This document shows positions 20,590 through 28,948 of a stretch of 64,000 nt of DNA, in pieces (position 1 is the stretch's first letter; every line of letters starts with the position of its first letter). Position numbers and translations under genes: made by a program. Source of the DNA: Oscillospiraceae bacterium (lineage in GTDB: Bacteria > Bacillota > Clostridia > Oscillospirales > Ruminococcaceae). The stretch spans positions 1 through 64,000 of the forward strand of contig JAJQFI010000003.1 in assembly GCA_021201235.1 (NCBI GenBank), read 5' to 3'. The notes beneath the pieces are model-generated. The model did not search any database. It had not been told where the DNA came from and was given only the letters and a program-made list of their open reading frames with translations.

Positions 20590-23130
20590 TTATATTATTG
20601 TTGTAAGCAAGCCTTTTGTAAATGCCAACGTTACGGAACTAAATGTCGCCGGATAATAAATCAAGCCATAATCGACATATATCTCTGTCACATAACCGTA
20701 TGCGTTAGTGGATGTCTCGATATCGCTGACGTATTGTGCAAAGCCATATGAGGATATGCCGGTATAAACAGACACGCTACCTGATTGTGCTATAGTGTAG
20801 TTTCTGCTTGAAGAGCCGCTTTTTACATTGATGTAATCGGCATCGAAATCGAGCAATGTTGATATAAAGGTAATATCATCGGAATGTAGCTCTACTGCGT
20901 TATACGTCTTAGTAGTGCCGTTTATCGTATATGATTTATACGGATATATCATCATCTCACCGACATAAGAGCCGCCATAATATCCTGTCAGCGTTCCAGA
21001 TGTCAACTTCATTTGCGAGCCGGAACTTGTGCCGGCTGTAAATGTTCCGGTTGCCGTGACCTCGCCGGAGGTGGTGAGCTGAAAGTTGTCGGAGTTGATG
21101 CTTATCGAGTTTGAATCGAAAGAGATGACGCCTGATTCGATGGTGATACTGCTCGAATCCATCACAAACCGAGAACGGATTTCGCCGGTCTCGACGTAGC
21201 TTGATAATACCTCGGATAAGTCTTCATCGGTCGGATAATTCTCGAGCGTTGTGGCTGTGACATACTTTTCCGAGACCTCGAGGAGGATATTGCCGGATGA
21301 TACCTCTAACATCGACTCAACCTGAGATGTCGTTGAGTAGCTCAAAAGGATATTTTCCAAATCCTCGGTTGAGGTGTAATCGAGCAAAGTGTTGATTAAA
21401 TCGGTGTTGGTGGTATAGCTTAACAGCGTTTCGCTTAAGTCTGACTTTGTTGTGTAACTTTCGAGAGTGGTGGTTGTCGCATAGGTCTCTGAGACCTCGA
21501 GGAGGATATTGCCTTCGGAAACTGACAGCATTGTTTCAATCTCGGTTGTCGTCGAATAATCCTTTAAGGTTTCGCTCAAGGTTTCGTCAACATCGGTGCC
21601 GGTAACCCAATTGTCACCGGAGAAGGTGACCTTTGATGTGTCGATGTTGGCTATTGTCAACAGCTCGCCGTTAATCGTTCCGGAGGTGATACTATCCGCC
21701 GATAGGTTTATAACCTCGACTTCGGCGGCGTTGAGTGTGCCGGTGGCGATGAAATCGGCGACAATAAGACCGTCGGCGGTGATAGCCGTTGCATATTCGC
21801 CGTCGTAGCCGGTCGAGCTGAATCCGAGACCGCCGGAATTCCAACGCCAGACGTTTTGTGCCGTCGTTATGTCGTCGGTGTCCATGATGAGGATTTCCTG
21901 CGGGTTATTTGACGGATTTAAGACAACGTTTCCGCCACTCTGACCGGTGATAGCGGCTGTTGCTTTTGATATAGCCGCATTGAGCTTCAATGTCTGGTCG
22001 ACTGCCTGACTCTGAATCTGAGACGAAATCTCGTCCGAGATGCCGTTGAGGTTGTCTGCGAGATTTGCCGCCGCATCTCCGAGCTCGATTGATGTGTAGT
22101 GCTCCGCCAATGTGTCATAAACCGTCTTGATAACCTTTGCCGTCGCCTCGATGCCTAAATCCTGATAGTAAACCGTGACGGTGTCGCATAAGCTGACACG
22201 TTCCAATAGCTTATAGCTTTCGTATTCGGGACTATCCCAAAGGCTTTTGAACGATACGGTTATATTCACCGACGGCTCATCAAAGCCGCTTGTCGACATC
22301 CACGATGTGACTTTAGCTCTTAACGTGTCCTCGGTTATGGTTTCATCGTCGTCAAAGAACTCTGTGAAGTCCTTGATATAGACGCGTTGGTGCGCATAGA
22401 GGCTTGCGTTGTCGCTGTATATTATCTTTTCAGATAGCGTAACCGTGACTTCTTCGTTGTCCTCGTCGGCGTATGTGGCGTAAGGATATACCGCGGTGTA
22501 GGTTTCCGAGATACTTTTTTCCTGCGTGACGTCGGTAAGATTCTTACCGTATGCGATTCTGATGCCCGTGTCTTTTCCTCGGGATTTGAGAAGCTTGACC
22601 GTGAAATTATCAAATTCAAATTCGCCTCCGAATGTGTCAAGAATAGAGCCGTCCGTGCCACCGAGAGCGTTGCGGATAGAAATTCTGTTACAGGACATCC
22701 AGACATAGTTTTCGAGTACTATATCGCTATAAGCGGTGAAATCATGGCTTATAAGGGCATAATTGAAGATGGATGACATTGCACCCTGAGCGTTCTTGGA
22801 ATAAAGCCAGACGGAGACCGGAATTCCGCTTAATAGATAAGATATGTGCTCACAATAGAAGGTGACCTTACCGTTGAACGGTTTCGATGATTTGTATATC
22901 CTGAAAAGCTGTAAGTCTGATGTCTCGTTCGGCTTCATCTTGACGATGCAGTCTTCGAAAATTTCCGAATAGAGCTGACCGGTTATAGGATAGACAAATT
23001 CAGCCTCATAGCTTCCGTTTCTGTTTTCCGTGACCGTGCAGGATATGCAATCGACAAGATGACCGATTCCGTTATGTGTGAAATCCGTCTCTGTAGGTTT
23101 GTATAGAATTGGTATCATAGTGACCGCCAC
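20590..23130 (-). CDS. Tail-associated lysin-type / minor structural protein (Tal-like)
   Basis: An 846-residue protein. The N-terminal about 370 residues follow the prophage endopeptidase-tail/minor structural protein pattern (VTENRNGSYEAEFVYPITG, CEHISYLLSG, YPYATYADEDNEEVTVTL). The middle (about 510-680) contains repeated ETYATTTTLE/SYTT-DL-ETLLSY units that read as coiled-coil or beta-helical shaft segments. The C-terminus resembles fibre segments (GVISFDSNSISINSDNFQLT, GTFTAGTSSGSQMK). It follows dit and overlaps it by 16 bases, the conserved dit-tal order. No hydrolase catalytic motif was identified. Confidence 0.82.
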   Translation of the reverse strand: MAVTMIPILYKPTETDFTHNGIGHLVDCISCTVTENRNGSYEAEFVYPITGQLYSEIFEDCIVKMKPNETSDLQLFRIYKSSKPFNGKVTFYCEHISYLLSGIPVSVWLYSKNAQGAMSSIFNYALISHDFTAYSDIVLENYVWMSCNRISIRNALGGTDGSILDTFGGEFEFDNFTVKLLKSRGKDTGIRIAYGKNLTDVTQEKSISETYTAVYPYATYADEDNEEVTVTLSEKIIYSDNASLYAHQRVYIKDFTEFFDDDETITEDTLRAKVTSWMSTSGFDEPSVNITVSFKSLWDSPEYESYKLLERVSLCDTVTVYYQDLGIEATAKVIKTVYDTLAEHYTSIELGDAAANLADNLNGISDEISSQIQSQAVDQTLKLNAAISKATAAITGQSGGNVVLNPSNNPQEILIMDTDDITTAQNVWRWNSGGLGFSSTGYDGEYATAITADGLIVADFIATGTLNAAEVEVINLSADSITSGTINGELLTIANIDTSKVTFSGDNWVTGTDVDETLSETLKDYSTTTEIETMLSVSEGNILLEVSETYATTTTLESYTTKSDLSETLLSYTTNTDLINTLLDYTSTEDLENILLSYSTTSQVESMLEVSSGNILLEVSEKYVTATTLENYPTDEDLSEVLSSYVETGEIRSRFVMDSSSITIESGVISFDSNSISINSDNFQLTTSGEVTATGTFTAGTSSGSQMKLTSGTLTGYYGGSYVGEMMIYPYKSYTINGTTKTYNAVELHSDDITFISTLLDFDADYINVKSGSSSRNYTIAQSGSVSVYTGISSYGFAQYVSDIETSTNAYGYVTEIYVDYGLIYYPATFSSVTLAFTKGLLTTII

Positions 23131-23849
23131 CTCGGAATAATTGCGATTTCGCTGACATCGCCGACGAACGAGATTGCATTCTGACCGGGTGCAAGTGTCG
23201 GGAAATCGACAAAAGAAATCTTACTGTTTTCAAGTGTACTGCCTTTGTATGCGCTCATAAGCTCGCCGTCAATCTCGATATACTCTTCAACATCCTCAAA
23301 GTAGAAAGAGGTATTGCCGTTGTCGTTGCTTATCATGAGCGTTATATCGCCGTCGCCGGTAATCTTGATATAAGGCACCGAATCGAAATCCTCGGGATTA
23401 TAGACGCTTCCTTCTTCGGTCAGAGTGATTTCTTTCTGACCGTCGAGAAGATACTTATACGGTTTACAGTTGAACGTGAGCGTTGCGGTTCCTATTTGCA
23501 AGAGCAAATCCGTGACGCTTATATTTCCCGAGAACGCCGCATACCGAAAGTAATTCGGCTCGTAGGTGTCGCATAGCTTATAATAATTCGCTGATTTCGT
23601 AAGCCATGCCGACATCTTTTTGACCGTCTGAGCGAGAGGGAACACGTCATCGGTGAGGATAACGCTATACTCTTTCGTGACGTTGTTATAGCAACCGTTG
23701 TCGGTCAAGACGTCGCCGCTCCGCCCGCTCACCGATGTAAATTCAATGTCACGCTCGGCAATGACAAAAGGGGGAGTTTCGGCGATGAGAAGACCGAAAT
23801 CGTCATAAGAGCGTTTTCCGTTATATTCAAACTGATTCGGTCTTATCAT
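23115..23849 (-). CDS. Distal tail protein (Dit)
   Basis: A 244-residue protein. The start (MIRPNQFEYNGKRSYDDFGLLI) and SVSGRSGDVL, followed by the TLTFNCKPYKYLLDG region, match the Dit / SPP1 gp19.1-like family that forms the ring between tail tube and tip. Its ATG overlaps the tape-measure stop (ATGA). The position between tape measure and Tal-like protein agrees. Confidence 0.88.
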   Translation of the reverse strand: MIRPNQFEYNGKRSYDDFGLLIAETPPFVIAERDIEFTSVSGRSGDVLTDNGCYNNVTKEYSVILTDDVFPLAQTVKKMSAWLTKSANYYKLCDTYEPNYFRYAAFSGNISVTDLLLQIGTATLTFNCKPYKYLLDGQKEITLTEEGSVYNPEDFDSVPYIKITGDGDITLMISNDNGNTSFYFEDVEEYIEIDGELMSAYKGSTLENSKISFVDFPTLAPGQNAISFVGDVSEIAIIPRWRSL

Positions 23850-26416
23850 GCAAACACGCTCCCTCTGCGTCTGACATATTCCTCCGCCGCTTTCATTCCT
23901 TCCTCGATGAGCTCATTGAAATCAGCTTGAGAATTGTTGTTAAATTCGTGTATCTCGAAATGTAATCCGCCGAGCGATACGGTTCCCGAAGCCGTTGAGC
24001 TTCCGGACGATGAGACCGAAGCCCGCTCTGTAGTAGCCGACAATCCCGCCGAGACTTTCATTTCTTCCGCCTCGAGTGTGGCTGTAACACCGCTCGTCAC
24101 GGATGACAGGCTTTCGTTCAAGGTGTCCTGTAGATTCGGCGTTTCAAACTCGACGCCGACCTCGATACCCTTGACGAGGTTTTCGCCGATAAGGTCTCTG
24201 AATAACGTTGACGGCGAATTGATTCCGAAGAAGCTCTTGATATTGCCGACCAAATTGTCGCAAAAGCCCGAGACCTTATCCCAAAGCCACGAAGCCGCGT
24301 CGTTGATACCGTTCCAAAGACCTTTGATGAGGTTCAAGCCGCATTCCGCAATTTGCGGCACTGCGTCGGTAAATGCTGAAACAAGGCTTGATATAATCTG
24401 CGGAATTGCCTTGACAATCTCGACGATAATCGTCGGCAAGTTCTCGATTAAAGCAACAAAGAGCTCGACGCCCGCCTGAATAATCTGGGGGAGGCTATCT
24501 GTGAGCGCTCCTAAAATTGCCTCGATGATTTCCGGGATGGCATCAATGATGGTGTCGATAATCGTCGGGAGGTTATCTATGAGTGCAATGAGCAAATCGA
24601 CGCCTGCCTGCACTATTTCCGGAATGCTGTCCAATAGAGCCGTGACAATGCTGTCGATAATCTCCGGCAATGCCTCGACAATCGTCTCGATGATGGTCGG
24701 CAAATCCTCAACCAGAGAGACAAGCAGGTCGATTCCGGCTTGAATCAGTTCCGGGATGCAATCCAAGAGCCCGCTCACTATGCTTTCAATGATTTCCGGC
24801 AATGCCTCGACGAGCTGAGGTATTGCGTCTATAAGCCCTTCCGCCAGAGAGGTGATAAGGGTTATCCCGGCTTCGACGATAAGAGGAAGGTTGTCCGTTA
24901 TCGCCGTTATAAGCTCCGGAATCATGTCGACAATAGCCTGAATAATATCCGGTAATGCCTCCGAGATGCCGGTTATAAGCGATGTTATAATCTCAATTCC
25001 GGCACTTACGAACGAAGGCAAATTCGTTGTGATAAACTCGATGACGGCTGTAATAAGTTGCATGATGACAGATGTAATCATGTCAACGTTACCGGTCAAC
25101 GTGTCCATTATCGACTGTAGAATGCTGACAGCCGCATCTATAACAGACGGTAAGCAATCAAGAATTGAGCTTAAAAGAGTAGATATAAGCTCGGGAGCTA
25201 TTTCAAGCACGGAGCTTATAACCGTTTCCAAAACGTCGGTAACCTGAGGTAAGACGTCCTGCAAGCCTTCAATTATGCTTTCGACTCCTTCGGAGATTGC
25301 ATCTTCCGCACCCTCTTGACCGGAAATAAGCATCGAAAAGCCGTCCATAACCTCGGAAAATCCGGGCAAAAGTTCGGCTGATATGCTGTTTTTAACGCCT
25401 GAAAAGGTATTTTGAAGTCGGGTAAGTGAATCCTCAAACTCCGCACTTGCTGAAACGGCGTCCTCGCTCATAATCATGCCGTAATCGTAGGCTTCCTGCT
25501 TGAGAGCCTCCGTTTCCTCGGCTGTCAAGTTGAGAACCGCCGCCATATCGGTGGCTGATTTTCCGAGAAGGTCGGTCGCCGCCGATGTTCTTTCGGCACC
25601 CGATTCCATCCCTTGAAGTGCAGATATTACAAGGTCAAGCTGTTCTTCCTGCGAGAGACCGTTTAAGTCCTCAAGTGAAAGCCCAACAGCTTCTAATTTT
25701 GCCGCCGCTGTATCTGAGCCGTCCGCCGCCTCGGTGATAACATCCGAGAGGGTTTTCATGCCTGTTTGTAGGTTATCAACATCGGTGCCGCAAAGCTCAA
25801 AGACATAAGCCCACTCTTGATAGGCATCTGTGCTTATGCCGATTTTTTGAGACATCTTGTCAATTTCATCGCCTGCTTCGGCGGTATCGTTGACCATGTC
25901 CCGAATCCCGGAGGCAATTTCGGCTACACCTGCCACAACCGCTGTGATAGCCGCTGTAACAGCGACACACGCCGCTGTGGCGACCGACTCGAATGATTCC
26001 CAACCGCTCCCGGAATCCTCTGCGTCCTCGCCCGCCTCTTGAGCGGCGTCACCGGTTTCGTCAAGTTCATCCTGAGCACTTTCGAGAGTGCTTTCGGTAG
26101 AGATAATCTGCCTCTCAAAGGCTCGGTATTGGTCGGTTCCTATTTCTCCGTTCGCAAACTGTTGCTCGACCTGACTCTGGACATCGCCGAGGGTTTCGAG
26201 CTTACTTGATGCGTTTGCAACCTGTTCCGCTAAAATCTGTTCTTTCTGTGCAAGTAGTTCAGTGTTTGTCGGGTCTAACTTTAAGAGGCTTTCAACCTGC
26301 TTAAGCTCACTCTGTAGGTTTCTCGCCTGAGAATCGACATCTTTCAAAGCCGATGTGAGCTTTGTAGACTCGCCACTGATTTCGACGGTAATCCCCTTGA
26401 TACCGTTCGATGCTAT
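23846..26416 (-). CDS. Phage tail tape-measure protein (apparent ATA start)
   Basis: About 856 residues. The N-terminus reads ASNGIKGITVEISGESTKLT and then ALKDVDSQARNLQ, a common tape-measure opening that normally starts MASNG. The codon in the Met place is ATA at 26416-26414, six bases after AGGAGGT (26429-26423). The next in-frame alternative is TTG at 26347, without a ribosome site. A coiled coil covers about 25-100. Hydrophobic TM-like segments follow, then about seven repeats of roughly 40 residues (IPEIVQAGVDLLIALIDNLP type), and a C-terminal KSFFGINSPSTLFRDLIGE. It sets tail length and helps DNA injection. Confidence 0.9.
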   Translation of the reverse strand: MASNGIKGITVEISGESTKLTSALKDVDSQARNLQSELKQVESLLKLDPTNTELLAQKEQILAEQVANASSKLETLGDVQSQVEQQFANGEIGTDQYRAFERQIISTESTLESAQDELDETGDAAQEAGEDAEDSGSGWESFESVATAACVAVTAAITAVVAGVAEIASGIRDMVNDTAEAGDEIDKMSQKIGISTDAYQEWAYVFELCGTDVDNLQTGMKTLSDVITEAADGSDTAAAKLEAVGLSLEDLNGLSQEEQLDLVISALQGMESGAERTSAATDLLGKSATDMAAVLNLTAEETEALKQEAYDYGMIMSEDAVSASAEFEDSLTRLQNTFSGVKNSISAELLPGFSEVMDGFSMLISGQEGAEDAISEGVESIIEGLQDVLPQVTDVLETVISSVLEIAPELISTLLSSILDCLPSVIDAAVSILQSIMDTLTGNVDMITSVIMQLITAVIEFITTNLPSFVSAGIEIITSLITGISEALPDIIQAIVDMIPELITAITDNLPLIVEAGITLITSLAEGLIDAIPQLVEALPEIIESIVSGLLDCIPELIQAGIDLLVSLVEDLPTIIETIVEALPEIIDSIVTALLDSIPEIVQAGVDLLIALIDNLPTIIDTIIDAIPEIIEAILGALTDSLPQIIQAGVELFVALIENLPTIIVEIVKAIPQIISSLVSAFTDAVPQIAECGLNLIKGLWNGINDAASWLWDKVSGFCDNLVGNIKSFFGINSPSTLFRDLIGENLVKGIEVGVEFETPNLQDTLNESLSSVTSGVTATLEAEEMKVSAGLSATTERASVSSSGSSTASGTVSLGGLHFEIHEFNNNSQADFNELIEEGMKAAEEYVRRRGSVFA

Positions 26417-26420
26417 GTCC

Positions 26421-26690
26421 TTACCTCCTAAACTTTTCTCTTAGCTTTTGCCGTTCCGGCTCGGTTGTGCTTAAACGCTTGCAGTCTTCAAGATACTTTC
26501 TGCCGCTTTCTGTCTGTAATTGCTTGTAGATAAACGCCTCACGCAAATAGAACATGAAATCATCAATATAAAGCTCTTCTACATCGTAGAAGCTTATCCG
26601 TAAATAATCAGCAACCAGTTTTTCGGCGTATGTATCGACGCTGTATGACGGAACCGCACTGCCCTCATTCGGGTAGTACGGTATTTTTAG
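26421..26690 (-). CDS. Tail assembly chaperone T-domain, made by -1 frameshift
   Basis: An open frame of about 89 codons in the -1 frame of the preceding gene, without a start codon of its own (LKIPYYPNEGSAVPSY, then DYLRISFYDVEELYIDDFMF, ending LREKFRR). Size, order and position between the G gene and the tape measure match the G/GT tail-chaperone pair of siphoviruses. The fusion product would be about 189 residues. Its last codons contain the ribosome site of the tape-measure gene. Confidence 0.85.
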   Translation of the reverse strand, partial: LKIPYYPNEGSAVPSYSVDTYAEKLVADYLRISFYDVEELYIDDFMFYLREAFIYKQLQTESGRKYLEDCKRLSTTEPERQKLREKFRR

Positions 26691-26989
26691 TTTGGGTTGT
26701 TTCCGAGCTCCTTGAGGAATTTCTGATATTCGTTTATGAGTAGCTTAACATCTCCAATATCGAACATCTCTTCAAGCTCTTCGGGCGTAAAAGTAACGCC
26801 GGAGGGGTTATCAGACAAAATCATCGCTGACATCTCTAAGAGACCGCCGAAGGTTTTGTTTTTTGGATCGCTTCCAAATTCGACGAATTTCTCATAAAAC
26901 TTTTTCTTTGACGGACGGACAAGAACCTTTCTTCCGTCCTCGAGAGTAACCGTCATGAATTTCTTTTCTCTTTTTGTGTAATCGAGCAT
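26687..26989 (-). CDS. Tail assembly chaperone G-like protein
   Basis: A 100-residue protein (MLDYTKREKKFMTVTLEDG at the start, LLINEYQKFLKELGNNPN at the end), with GGAGGT eight bases upstream. It follows the major tail protein and precedes the tape measure, the fixed place of G-type chaperones. The gene ends in C-CCA-AAC-TAA, a canonical slippery heptamer followed directly by the stop. Confidence 0.85.
   Translation of the reverse strand: MLDYTKREKKFMTVTLEDGRKVLVRPSKKKFYEKFVEFGSDPKNKTFGGLLEMSAMILSDNPSGVTFTPEELEEMFDIGDVKLLINEYQKFLKELGNNPN
26690..26696 (-). promoter_or_regulatory. Programmed -1 ribosomal frameshift site CCCAAAC
   Basis: The minus strand reads AAC-CCA-AAC-TAA in the G frame, so the heptamer C-CCA-AAC fits X-XXY-YYZ exactly. 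After slipping back one base the ribosome reads CCC-AAA and continues with CTA-AAA-ATA-CCG into the T-domain frame. The adjacent stop codon would add a pause. Confidence 0.85.
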
Positions 26990-27066
26990 TTTAACAGACC
27001 TCCATAAAATTTATATTGCACCTCAACCGGCGAACCGGCTGAGGTGTGTCTTGGCATTAAGCCGAA

Positions 27067-27615
27067 TTAAGCGGCTGACTTGATTTCTTCCTTGTAGATG
27101 ATTCTGGTTCCGTCGCTGTCATGCGGTGCGGCTCTGAATTCGGCATCTACAACGGTCTCTTTATCCTTTGCAAAGGCGAGAGAGAAGCCGCTTTCGTTCT
27201 TACCGACGATAGTAACCCTGATATCGCCGTCGACGGCGTCCTCATGGACGAAGTGCAGGACATAGAGCTTTTTGTTTTCGTTTCCGATTCCGCCGATTTT
27301 GACGGTGCGGAGCGTGCTGGTCTCGGTGACCTTCGCCGTTGCACAAAGAGCCGCCAAGGTATTGCCATTAAAGGTAATGATGCCGGTCTTGAATTTCGCC
27401 TCTTCGGCGGTGAGAATGGTCTTCTCAACCAGTCCGAAATCGTCTGTTGCGGTGTAGAACGTCGGGCTGTATTCGAGCGTTGCGCCGCCCTGAATCAGAC
27501 CGAGGATGTTGTCGTCGGTTTCGAGTGTTGCATCGTCCGGGATTTCGTTGTCATACTCTGCATAGTAGAGCTTGCCGCTTCCCAAAACGATTATATCAAT
27601 GTTGTTAGTAGCCAT
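27067..27615 (-). CDS. Major tail (tube) protein
   Basis: A 182-residue protein: MATNNIDIIVLGSGKLYYAE at the start, then GGATLEYSPTFYTATDDFG and VVDAEFRAAPHDSDGTRIIY. This fits the phage tail tube family of siphoviruses. It lies between the head-tail completion genes and the tail chaperones, as expected. There is a single Ig-like-free domain. Confidence 0.85.
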   Translation of the reverse strand: MATNNIDIIVLGSGKLYYAEYDNEIPDDATLETDDNILGLIQGGATLEYSPTFYTATDDFGLVEKTILTAEEAKFKTGIITFNGNTLAALCATAKVTETSTLRTVKIGGIGNENKKLYVLHFVHEDAVDGDIRVTIVGKNESGFSLAFAKDKETVVDAEFRAAPHDSDGTRIIYKEEIKSAA

Positions 27616-27617
27616 GT

Positions 27618-27974
27618 TTAATTTTCCTTTCTGATTTTCTCTGTTATCGTAAATTTGTAGGTCGTCTGATATAGAGCTTCATCCGAATTGAATCGCTCTT
27701 CTTTTTCCCACTCAAAGGGATATAGAGCCCGCTCGAGGCTTCTTTCGAGACCGGCGTCAAATTTATCGGTATAGAGTTCAATCTCAATGTCTTTTCTCAC
27801 TAAGAGAATTTTATAGTCCGCTCCGCCTGCCTGCTCACCTGTCGTCCAATAGATGATATAGGGCACCTTCGGCGGGTGAGATGTTTTATAGTCCTTATAC
27901 TGATAAAAGGCAAAGGGAATCCCGAGCGGTTCGAGTATGCTTTCAATCAGCGGCTCTTTTCTCGCATCAGCCAT
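27618..27974 (-). CDS. Tail terminator / tail completion protein
   Basis: A 118-residue protein (ADARKEPLIESILEPLGIPF, VPYIIYWTTGEQAGGADY, IELYTDKFDAGLERSLERAL). The pattern matches the minor capsid / tail-terminator class that caps the tail tube at the head side. It lies immediately before the tail tube gene and after the gp10-like gene, with an eight-base overlap. Confidence 0.75.
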   Translation of the reverse strand: MADARKEPLIESILEPLGIPFAFYQYKDYKTSHPPKVPYIIYWTTGEQAGGADYKILLVRKDIEIELYTDKFDAGLERSLERALYPFEWEKEERFNSDEALYQTTYKFTITEKIRKEN

Positions 27975-28353
27975 TCTCTATTGCCTCCTTAATCAGCTTT
28001 GTAAGTTCTTCTTTGGCTTTCTCGACATTCGGCTCGATGTGCGGAATTGCCGCAACCCGTCCGCCACCGATTTTTGCGTGACCGTTTTCGAGCAAGTGCG
28101 AATAATACCTGCCGGGGGTCTTCACATACCATAGCTTCGTTTTGCCGAAAGTACTGTTTGACGTCGTTTTCGACGATATGGATTTCCGATAGTTTCCGGT
28201 TCTTTTCGGCGCGTCTGCTCTGGTATTCGAGACTAATTCCTTCGTGACCGTGTCCACGGCATCCTTGACAGCCTCGGCGACCTTATCGGAGTAATTGTCG
28301 AGCTGACCGGTAATCTCTTCGGCAATCGCCGAAACACTAACCACATTCGCCAC
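27967..28353 (-). CDS. HK97 gp10-like tail component
   Basis: A 128-residue protein. The N-terminal helix (AIAEEITGQLDNYSDKVAEA) leads to RADAPKRTGNYRKSISSK and GRYYSHLLENGHAKIGG, the signature of HK97 gp10 family tail-joining proteins. Order in the cluster fits. Confidence 0.85.
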   Translation of the reverse strand: MANVVSVSAIAEEITGQLDNYSDKVAEAVKDAVDTVTKELVSNTRADAPKRTGNYRKSISSKTTSNSTFGKTKLWYVKTPGRYYSHLLENGHAKIGGGRVAAIPHIEPNVEKAKEELTKLIKEAIENG

Positions 28354-28363
28354 GAAATCACCT

Positions 28364-28657
28364 CTAATTGCGGATGCCGAGTCTGTCTGTAAGATAAAGC
28401 TCTGTTTTGCCGTTATCCTTCATGTAGGTTCGATAAATCGCATAACGGCGGTGTTTAACAATTACGAGTGTCTGACCTTCGTAATCCTCGGTTCTGACTG
28501 ACAGACGCATTTCTGCTTTAAAGCCGATTTGCGCCGCCGAAAAGAATTCCGCTTGTCCGACACTCGAAATTTCCGCAAACACGTCCGTTTTTTCCTCTTT
28601 GCCTTCGGCAATCTCGGCGATTAATGTAACGATGTCGTCATTAACCACTGTAGCCAC
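28364..28657 (-). CDS. Head closure protein (SPP1 gp16-like)
   Basis: A 97-residue protein with AEISSVGQAEFFSAAQIGFK and AIYRTYMKDNGKTELYLTDR, the pattern of phage head-closure (head-tail adaptor) proteins. It overlaps the connector gene upstream by 17 bases. Confidence 0.8.
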   Translation of the reverse strand: MATVVNDDIVTLIAEIAEGKEEKTDVFAEISSVGQAEFFSAAQIGFKAEMRLSVRTEDYEGQTLVIVKHRRYAIYRTYMKDNGKTELYLTDRLGIRN

Positions 28658-28925
28658 CGCCTTTTATCTTCGTGAGGAACATATCATAAGCGTTCATCAG
28701 CTTGTCACGGTCTGGGTTACTGCCATAGTTCGCATTGGCAAAGGTCAAAACAGCTTCACGGATAAGCGGGTCGTCGCAGGCGGATAGATAGCTATCCGCC
28801 ACGCCAATTCTTTGAAGGTCTCTTATAGCCGCCTCTAAGAGCTGTTTAATATCCTCGTCCAGTACGTTGGAGGTCGTCTTTCTGAGACGGATTTTCGCCG
28901 CATTAAGCAGCTCTTGAGTTACCAT
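28641..28925 (-). CDS. Head-tail connector protein (gp6-like)
   Basis: A 94-residue, mainly helical protein (LLNAAKIRLRKTTSNVLDED, LLEAAIRDLQRIGVADS, ANYGSNPDRDKLMNAYDMFL). This is the gp6/gp15-like adaptor family encoded directly after the major capsid gene. Confidence 0.82.
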   Translation of the reverse strand: MVTQELLNAAKIRLRKTTSNVLDEDIKQLLEAAIRDLQRIGVADSYLSACDDPLIREAVLTFANANYGSNPDRDKLMNAYDMFLTKIKGGGYSG

Positions 28926-28948
28926 AATTTCACCTCACCGATAGCTTA

